Part shown: positions 57,557 to 64,000 of the stretch, in pieces | Position numbering within the stretch: position 1 is the first letter of the stretch | Layout of the letters: every line of letters begins with the position of its first letter | NCBI GenBank assembly: GCA_036365145.1 | Contig: JAEOAD010000018.1 | Span: forward strand, 13,684,501 to 13,748,500 | Direction: 5' to 3' | From: Orientallactaga sibirica | Taxonomy: Eukaryota > Chordata > Mammalia > Rodentia > Dipodidae | DNA length: 64,000 nucleotides | Notes under the pieces: generated by a model | The model's input: the letters and a program-made list of their open reading frames with translations, nothing else | Databases searched by the model: none | Told to the model about the DNA's origin: nothing | Made by a program: the position numbers and the translations under genes

Positions 57557-58235
57557 TATTTCCACCAAACACACCAGTCCATTATTCTTAAATTCAACTT
57601 TGCTTAAATTCTCAGAATTTGGGTGGAATGCAGCCAGCCTTTCTTTCATAGCTTTTTCACCAGTTTTTTAGTCATTCTGTCACCTACATATTTATAGATA
57701 TATTTTATCGTGTGATATATATGATCTGAGAGTTATTAATAGTTATGATTGGAGTAAAGATCCTATGTTTGCTGGTGGCTAGCTATCAAGGTAGATCAGG
57801 ACTACTTGGCAAATTACAGCCAACAAAACTGATGTAGATTGTGAATTACTGTAAATCAATAAATTCTGACATCATGAAAAATCACAAACATGTCTGTCTA
57901 CGTTTCTGATGTCACATGCTCAGGACATATTCTCTCATTTTGTGGGCCTCAGCTATGAGTAAAAATCTGACATTTAAAGTTAAATAGTTCCTATTTTCCA
58001 TACCCTCAGATGTGAGCAAATTATGTCGTTTGAGTCATAAGTGAAAAAACAGTCAACCAAACAAAACATCCTACCTCTTTCAGTACTAAGGGGAAATCTT
58101 TCTGCACTAAATCAAGACTAAATAGCTGATGGCCTACCACAAGGACATCTTTTCCATTGTTCCAATCTTAAACAGTTAGACCATCTTTAACAGTGGTAAA
58201 CTCCTTCAGACTGTATCTTTTATTTTAACTTTAAA

Positions 58236-58275
58236 AAAAAGATTTTATTTTTATTTATTTATTAGAGACAGAGAA

Positions 58276-58324
<49 letters not shown>

Positions 58325-58466
58325 ATGGGTGCTCCAGGGCTTCTAGCCACTGTAAACGAAGTCCAGATGCATTTGCATCTGGCTTACAAGGGATCTGGAG
58401 GATCAAGCCAGGGTCTTTAGGCTTTGTAGGCATGTGCCTTAACCACTAAGCCATCTCTCCAACCCC
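58236..58466 (-). mobile_element. tRNA-derived SINE in unit 2
   Basis: Duplicate of the SINE at 56900, with a longer pure (GA)n (58278-58318) and a few base changes (GGGTGCTCCAGGGC). Confidence 0.94.
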
Positions 58467-58555
58467 ACAACTGTATCTTAAAGTGACCCAAAACCAGTCT
58501 TTGTGTTTATAAACTGTATGCATCTTTCAAATCTTTCTATTCTATGATGCTGTAG

Positions 58556-58893
58556 TTACCTTCTTGTTGCTGGGGCAAAGCAGCCAACCAAAAACAGCTG
58601 ATGGGAGGAAAGTTATTATTTTGGCTTTTAGTCTCAAAGGGAACTTCATGATGTCAGGGAAAGCATGACATGATCAGAGAGAGACTGAACATCACCTCTG
58701 CCACATCAGGTAGGAAACAGCAGCAGGAACAGGAGCAGAACTCTGTCAAGGGGGAGCTTGCTATAACACACCTAAGCATACTCCCAACAACACACCTCCT
58801 CCAGCAAGCAGTCACCTCCAAAATTGCTATCATCTGGGGACCATGCATTAAAACACATGAAGTTTGTGGGGACATCTTATTCAAATCACTACT
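58556..58893 (-). mobile_element. MaLR-like LTR repeat R1 in unit 2
   Basis: Duplicate of the R1 copy at 57217, nearly identical apart from single-base indels (TCAGGGAAAGC, AAGGGGGAGC, CACACCTAAGC). Confidence 0.65.
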
Positions 58894-58983
58894 ATATTTC
58901 CACCAAACACACCAGTCCATTATTCTTAAATTCAACTTTGCTTAAATTCTCAGAATTTGGGTGGAATGCAGCCAGCCTTTCTT

Positions 58984-59179
58984 TCATAGCTTTTTCACCA
59001 GTTTTTTAGTCATTCTGTCACCTATATATTTATAGATATATTTTATCATGTGATATATATGATCTGAGAGTTATTAATAGTTATGATTGGAGTAAAGATC
59101 CTATGTTTGCTGGTGGCTAGCTATCAAGGTAGATCAGGACTACTTGGCAAATTACAGCCAACAAAACTGATGTAGATTG
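58984..59179. repeat. Tandem duplication, partial unit 3
   Basis: The first 196 bp of the unit for a third time, breaking off after CTGATGTAGATTG. At diagnostic sites (TTGGAGTAAAG, GGCTAGC, GATCAGGAC) it agrees with unit 2 and not unit 1, so it was copied from a unit-2-like sequence or homogenised with it. Confidence 0.93.
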
Positions 59180-59430
59180 ATGTAGAAAATTCTTTTTCCC
59201 TTTTGAAACCTTATAAACCAAGCCCTCACAATCCACTATTCTCTCTGCATTTGATTTTCAAACTCTGAACAAAGTATCTCATCAAGCTCTGCTTACATCA
59301 CTCCAAAGCTTCTCCAGTCCAAAGTACCAAATCCTTCCATATTTCTCCTCCAAACAAGTTCCAAAAGGTCAAAAGCCACATAATCAGATTTATCATTGTA
59401 ATGACCCCACTTTATGGTACCAATTTTCTA
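59180..59430 (-). mobile_element. Internal sequence of an ERVL/MaLR-type element
   Basis: Minus-strand sequence directly following (in sense) the LTR-like copy at 59431. It begins with a primer-site-like TGGTACCATAAAGTGGGG (complement of 59405-59422), close to the leucine-tRNA-type site of ERVL/MaLR elements (TGGTGTCAGAAGTGGG), and continues with GTGGCTTTTGACCTTTTGG, similar to MaLR internal regions. It has no coding content and is cut off at the duplication boundary. Confidence 0.6.
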
Positions 59431-59745
59431 TTGTAGTTACCTTCCCATTTCTGGAAAAAAAAAAAAAAAAAAAAAAAAAACACCTGACCAAAAACAACTT
59501 ATGTGAGAGAGGGGTTTATTTCAGGCTTACAGTTTTAAAGGAAAGCTTCATATGGCAGAGGAAGCTCATTTATATCCATAGCAAAGAGTGAACAGCAAAC
59601 CCGAGCTTACTCTGAACACACAGGGCTGGACTCAAACCCAATGTTTGTCCCTGGTGGCACACTTACTCCAGCAGGACTCTACCTCCCAAAGCTCAACCAT
59701 AGACACCTGTGACTATGGGAACATTTACATTCAACTCACCATGTC
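59431..59745 (-). mobile_element. MaLR-like LTR repeat R1 next to its internal region
   Basis: Plus-strand landmarks: TTGTAGTTACCTTCCCATTTCTGG, a 26-A run (59455-59480), CACCTGACCAAAAACAACTTATG and ATTTACATTCAACTCACCATG. In sense (minus) the LTR 3' end lies next to the primer-site-like sequence, giving the best evidence that the R1 family is LTR-derived. Confidence 0.7.
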
Positions 59746-60064
59746 TAATGTCTAACCACTGATTGTGTTCCATTAGTATTTTTCCATAATTCCTAAAATG
59801 CTAAAATTGATCTGCAGAAAGGGTAATCTACTTTTCTTTTAGGTCATTCATGAATAAAGTCTGAATTGGAATTTGAATCTGTTTCCCTACCTTAAAAGCT
59901 CTGATCATGTCTTCTGTGTTTTCTCAGATCATTGAGCAAAAGCTGGCAGGAGTGATATAAGGGTTTGAAGTCTGAGTACAGAGAGTTGCTGCCTTGACAT
60001 TGAATGCAAGACTCTGAACTTTAACTTCTACAAAACAGTTACCTCAAGATACTATCATTTCTTA

Positions 60065-60209
60065 GCCAGGCATGGTGGTGCACACCTTTAATCCCAGCAC
60101 TTGGGAGGCAGAGCTAGGAAAATCACTGTGAGTTTAAGGCCAGACTGAGACCACATACTGAATTCCAGGTCAGCCTGAGCTAGAGTGAGACCCTATCATG
60201 AAAACCAAA
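60065..60209 (+). mobile_element. B1 SINE
   Basis: Plus-strand B1: GCCAGGCATGGTGGTGCACA, TTTAATCCCAGCACTTGGGA, CAGCCTGAGCTAGAGTGAGA. The A tail is short. Confidence 0.94.
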
Positions 60210-62361
60210 AGAGAACATACAACAGTTCCATTGAGAGAATAGCTTCTCTTTGGAATGTATCTAATCTCATAAGGGAGGATCCTGAATTCTCTAGGAATAA
60301 AATAGGACTGCCACTTGAAGTAACCCAGTGATTTAGTACAACAGTGTTGGTTTCTGCAAATTGTCTTTCCTTATGTCTAGGCTGGTCATCTGGGGTTAAT
60401 AGCCTGAATAGTAGGAAATGAAAGGTAGTATGCATTTTTCCTTGAGATTTTCAAATTTGGATTCCTTCTTATGAATTTTCATGCTGTTCAGTTGAAATTA
60501 GAGCATGGTGAACTTGAACTGTCACCAACTTGGCCATGGGCTGACTCCAAGACCTCCTACAGAGAAAGTTCCCTGGAGGGGACAGTATGAAGTGTCTCTG
60601 CAAGAGAGATTAAATGGTTTAATAATGTCCTATTAAACTGCAGTTTCCAAAGAAAACTGAGCCTTTCAATAACACTTGTCATCCTAAAGCACCCATTTAA
60701 GTGATTTTAATCTCAAATAAGGATTTTACCATCAGGAGACAAAGTGCTGGTTATATGATTCCTTTTCAGTCTTTTGAGAGGGGCTGAGGAGGGGTGATAA
60801 GCTTTGATCAAATTCTCATAAAAACATGTTAGACTGGTTGCTTATGGTGGCAGGAGGAGAGGAAGGAATCATCTTTCTGGATAAAGAGGATACATAATAA
60901 TAAAATATGAGTGAAGTATGAATCAAATAACAACAAGAGGAACATTCTATGAACTGTGAGATCTGACTGCATCATTTTTCTGCACATGAATCAAAGGAAG
61001 ACAAGCAGGCCAAAAAATCCAAAGAAACAAACTAGCCCTCACCATAATAAACAAAACTGTGTGGTTTTCAATCCCAATAAGTGAAGAAAATTTCAAAAAT
61101 AAGTGTATAATTCTACTGGGGAATTAGTAGAGAGATTCCAAATAGAATTTAGTTCAGAGTGTTATTATTTCAATAGCTTATTCAAAGCTATTTAAATTTT
61201 CCTTATCTCTACTTTCTTAGAGTGATCGGATATTACAGACTTTATACTCTTATTATAGTTAAGTGGTTTAAAACAAATTTTGGGAAAAGTTTTTAGATTT
61301 GTGGAAAAATGGCAAAGATAGTACAGAGTTTCTTTTAACTTGTACCTAGGTCACTTTTTTTTATTAGTAGGGTAACGTGGCCTCATACATTTATTACAAT
61401 TACTAAAGCAATATTTATTTGTTATTAACTAAAGTCTACAATTAATTCAAATTTCCTTAAGTATTTTCATAATGCTTTCTTTTTTCTATTCCAGGATTTC
61501 ATCCACATTACAGTCGGTTGTGATGTTTCAGGAGTGTGAACACAGAAACACAGCTGTCACATTAAAGGGAATAAGAGATAGTTTATGCTAGAGTCAAATA
61601 TGTGTAACCATGGCCTGGGAACACAAATTTAGTTTACGACAAATGCCATGTTCCAATGTGGTAACAGTTTTATAAGTTTTATTTTATTTTTGGTAACAGA
61701 ACAAAAAAGTAATAAATCAAAACACTTAAATTAGTGGAAGCATCAGGTAGGTTTGTTACAGCAAAGTGGGAAATGGTTACCATAGGTTTCAGATGCTATC
61801 GGATGACATACTTTGTCTTTGGGTTGGTGGAAGGGAATGATCTGCAAAAACATTCCAAAAGGATTTACTTAATGCTCACAAGATGGATGTTAGATCAAAC
61901 GTAGGGATGAGTAATGAATGGCTCTCAGGGGGGACAAAAGATGGTTCAAGATAATTTGTCTCAGGACCTGCAACTTTTTATACTCTCTACAATTGCAGAG
62001 GTTCTCATCAGTCAGTTAGCCTTGTAGAATCTTTAACACTGGCACAGATTTCTTTGAGGGGTTTCTCTTGGTTTTGAGGGGATTTTAGCTTTGTAGTTTA
62101 AAAGGGTCTGATTAAGTTCCCAGTTCAATTAGATTTATTTTATTTTATTTTATTGTGATCTGACTAGGGTTTAATATTTGGCAGAGAAAGACTCCTGAGG
62201 AAAAGATCATGTCAAGGGAAGAACCTATATTATCCATTCCCAATAACCATGAGTTCCTATAGTTCAACACCTCATTTTCCATGCTTTGGACTTCTGCCAT
62301 TCTGATAGGTGTTTAATGGAATACAACAATTAATTAACCAATCTTTTTATGACATGTGTTG
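60210..62361. other. Intergenic stretch, no gene seen
   Basis: AT-rich with a (TTTTA)n run at about 62135-62152. No repeat family or coding structure recognised. Confidence 0.45.
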
Positions 62362-62706
62362 TTGCAGTCAGTTTGCACTGCTGGCAGGAAACACCAGGCC
62401 AAGAGCAGCTTGTGGGAACAAAAAAGGTTTATTTTGGCTTACAGACTCTAGGGGAAGCTTGAGGGTGACAGGGTAAAATGAGGGCATAAGCAGAGGGTGG
62501 ACATCACCTCCCGGCCAACATCAGATGGAGAAAAGCAACAGGAGAGTGTGCCAAACAATGGCAAGAGGAAACTGGCTATAACATCCATAAGCCCACCCCC
62601 AACAATACACTGCTTCAAGGAGGATTCAATTCCTGAATTGCCATAGGCTGGGTACCTAACATTCAGAACACCTAAGTTTATGGGGACATCTGAATCAAAA
62701 CACCAC
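62362..62706 (-). mobile_element. MaLR-like LTR repeat R1
   Basis: Plus-strand landmarks: TTGCAGTCAGTTTGCACTGCTGGC at the left, GTTTATTTTGGCTTACAGAC (containing the complement of AATAAA in the family position), and ACATCTGAATCAAAACACCAC at the right. A variant R1 subtype, differing at its ends from the 57217 type. Confidence 0.65.
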
Positions 62707-62799
62707 ATATGTCATATGTTATGAGCATCTTTTCTTATGCTTGTCATTTGTTTTTTCTTTGGGGAAGTACTCATTAAGATCTTTGGCTCATGAAAATAG

Positions 62800-62800
<1 letters not shown>

Positions 62801-62836
<36 letters not shown>
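62801..62836. repeat. (GT)n microsatellite
   Basis: About 17 GT units followed by mixed GT/CA (GCATGCGCACACAC), an alternating purine-pyrimidine stretch. Confidence 0.94.
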
Positions 62837-62837
<1 letters not shown>

Positions 62838-63170
62838 ATGCGCACACACATATGTGTAGCTTGTGTGGTCTGGTCTATGTATGTGGTGTGTTGATGGTGT
62901 ATGCATGCATTTCTGCAGGTATGTGTGTCTATATGAAGGCCACAGAAGAACTTTGTATATCTGGGCGTCCCCTTACATCACTCATCTGCATATTTCCTTC
63001 ACATGGAATCTCTTAATCTCTGTTCTAAACAGGACTGGGGCCATACCGATCTGTTTATAAGTATGCTGAGGTATTGAACTCAGGGTATCTCAGTACCCCC
63101 TCACTTCCTCATATTTGCAAGGGAAGTACTCTTACTTGCTAAATTCTCATGCCAACTTCTAGTTCATTGT

Positions 63171-63386
63171 TTTTTAAAATATTTTATTTATATAGTTATT
63201 TGAAAGAGAGAGAGAGTGGGGGGGGAGACGCAGATAGACAGAAAGAATTGGTGTGCCAGGGCTCTAGACACTGCACACAAATTCCAGATGCATGTGTCAC
63301 CTTGTGTATCTGGATTTACATGAGTATTGGGGAATTGAACCTGGGTCCTTTGACTTTGCTGGCAAATGTCTAAACCACTAAGCCAT
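63171..63386 (-). mobile_element. tRNA-derived SINE, head interrupted by ERV insertion
   Basis: Reverse-strand copy: A/T tail (TTTAAAATATTTTATTTATA), GAGAGAGAGAGTGGGGGGG tract, GGGCTCTAGACACTGCACAC body, up to AACCACTAAGCCAT at 63386. The expected head complement (CTCTCCAGCCC) is absent because the LTR starts there; it may continue beyond the window on the far side of the provirus. Confidence 0.92.
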
Positions 63387-63812
63387 TGTTGGCGTCCCTT
63401 CTAGGGCCAGTCCAGGAAGGGATGTAGGGTCTCCACAGGGGAGCGGGTGAGAGGCACAGAGTCAAGACACAGACACCAGGAGGTGAGTGAAAGCAGGCAG
63501 AGGGCAAGCTGCTGCAGACTAGTTTATTGAGGGAAGTGTAGGGGTTTTTAAGGGTTTGGCTGGCTAATTGTTGTATGGGGTAGTTCCCTTCTTGTGACCA
63601 ATGACAGCCTGTCTCCGGGCAGGGTGGTTCCCTTCTTGTGACCAGTGACAGCCTGTCTCTGGGCAGATCATCTTGCAGCAGGTTGCTTGCAGGCATGGGG
63701 CTGTAGCTGTTGTCACGCCAGGCCTGTGCAGAATGCTACGTCCACAGAAGCCACTTCCTAGTTCCTCCTAGCAGAAGGCCTGGCTAGGGCCTGACTTGCA
63801 CTGTGCCATACA
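63387..63812 (-). mobile_element. ERV 3' LTR (ERV2/ERVK-like)
   Basis: A 426-bp LTR bounded by TG (63387) and CA (63812). On the minus strand it begins TGTATGGCAC. Its U3 has two 40-bp repeats at 44-bp spacing (63583-63622 and 63627-63666), a TATA-like CTTAAAAACC, and AATAAA (complement 63523-63528), followed by the R/U5 end ...GACGCCAACA. To its right lies a polypurine tract, so this is the 3' LTR of an element on the minus strand. Length and layout fit class II (IAP/ERVK) rodent LTRs; the class is inference. Confidence 0.8.
63583..63666 (-). repeat. Duplicated U3 segment in ERV LTR
   Basis: Two copies of a 40-bp segment (GTTCCCTTCTTGTGACCA at each start) at a 44-bp period with two mismatches. 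The first copy includes CCAAT on the plus strand; the second has CCAGT. Tandem repeats in U3 commonly act as retroviral enhancers; activity here is not known. Confidence 0.85.
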
Positions 63813-64000
63813 TATCCTCCTTTTTGTTTTTATTATTGGTGACCCTGGGAGGCATGGTTCTTTGCCAAGCCAGTGTTGATCCCAGGCCCCAAAGGATCAC
63901 CTCATGCAGCGGTGGCTATCTTAGATCACCCCATTTCATGGGGTCTTACCCATCATTGACTACCCACCATCCTGGTGAGAAGGCCCGAGAGGTTGTGGCT
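63813..64000 (-). mobile_element. ERV internal 3' end with polypurine tract
   Basis: Minus-strand internal sequence ending in AAAACAAAAAGGAGGATA (complement of 63813-63830), a polypurine tract immediately before the LTR. The remaining 170 bp have no obvious open frame. The provirus continues past the window edge, so its coding state is unknown. Confidence 0.75.

Larger units (their letters stand above)
56314..57645. repeat. Tandem duplication, unit 1
   Basis: First copy of a unit of about 1.33 kb starting TCATAGCTTTTTCACCAG. It is repeated from 57646 and, in part, from 58984. It contains unique sequence, a minus-strand tRNA SINE (56900-57130) and an R1 LTR-like repeat (57217-57556). By eye it differs from unit 2 at about 20 places over 1.33 kb (for example TGATTTAAAG versus TGATTGGAGTAAAG), i.e. 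roughly 98-99% identity. Confidence 0.95.
57646..58983. repeat. Tandem duplication, unit 2
   Basis: Second copy (1338 bp), beginning TCATAGCTTTTTCACCAG at 57646, directly abutting unit 1. It carries the duplicated SINE (58236-58466) and R1 repeat (58556-58893). The GA run of the SINE differs in length from unit 1, as expected for a microsatellite. Confidence 0.95.

Noticed and set aside
57486..57671. Identical 61-codon open stretches here and at 58824-59009
   Set aside because: Identity reflects the tandem duplication; the sequence is R1 LTR plus flank, not a gene family.
15612..62706. Apparent strand bias of the R1 LTR-like family (ten copies in one direction)
   Set aside because: Two plus-sense copies (21590, 41461) exist and two of the ten are duplicates, leaving 9 versus 2. 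That is too weak to claim without genome-wide data.
1..64000. CRISPR arrays, operons, bacterial-type regulatory sites, tRNA or rRNA genes
   Set aside because: Nothing of the kind is visible; tRNA-like boxes occur only inside SINEs, and the sequence is mammalian.

Overview
This window is mammalian nuclear DNA and almost certainly from a rodent. It is AT-rich, lacks any intact host gene, and consists of interspersed repeats of several ages separated by unannotatable intergenic sequence. Three repeat types point to a rodent: 7SL-derived B1-type SINEs with the usual 'CCAGCACTTGGGAGGCAGAG' core; a tRNA-derived SINE beginning GGCTGGAGAGATGGCTTAG with an A/C-rich 3' tail; and rodent-type L1 and MaLR-like LTR repeats. 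The exact form of the B1 and tRNA SINEs resembles what I remember from jerboas (Dipodidae). That species-level statement is memory-based inference, not something the sequence proves.

Region by region: 1-9.2 kb is a stack of L1 elements. An older plus-strand L1 (1-2719, resumed 6044-7290) was split by a younger L1 carrying a 5' inversion of the twin-priming type (2720-6043), and a tRNA SINE later landed in that younger copy (2755-3048). A short inverted L1 3'UTR piece and a third, older L1 with its own nested SINE follow (7290-9208). From 9.2 to 29 kb lies intergenic DNA with scattered B1, tRNA-SINE, MIR and LTR-like copies and several microsatellites. A reverse-strand processed pseudogene of FAU (ubiquitin-like/RPS30 fusion) sits at 29.42-29.87 kb. 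From 30 to 49 kb there are more SINEs, L2 and old L1 fragments, and two minus-strand copies of a second L1 3'UTR type (39.77-41.46 and 47.25-48.38 kb). A very old L1 makes an AT-rich block at about 49.8-52.07 kb, and a third copy of the second L1 3'UTR type is at 54.1-54.9 kb on the plus strand. Positions 56.3-59.2 kb hold a tandem duplication with a unit of about 1.33 kb (2.15 copies), abutting an LTR that retains a primer-binding-site-like sequence and internal retroviral-type sequence. The window ends in a minus-strand endogenous retrovirus: a complete 426-bp 3' LTR with TG...CA ends (63387-63812), its polypurine tract and the first 188 bp of internal sequence.

There is no operon-like or gene-network logic here; the story is one of insertions, inversions and duplications. 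The points most worth following up are the long-form tRNA-SINE variant carrying CTCF-like motifs, the nested twin-primed L1, the tandem duplication, and the terminal ERV with a duplicated U3 segment. No unequivocally new system was found.
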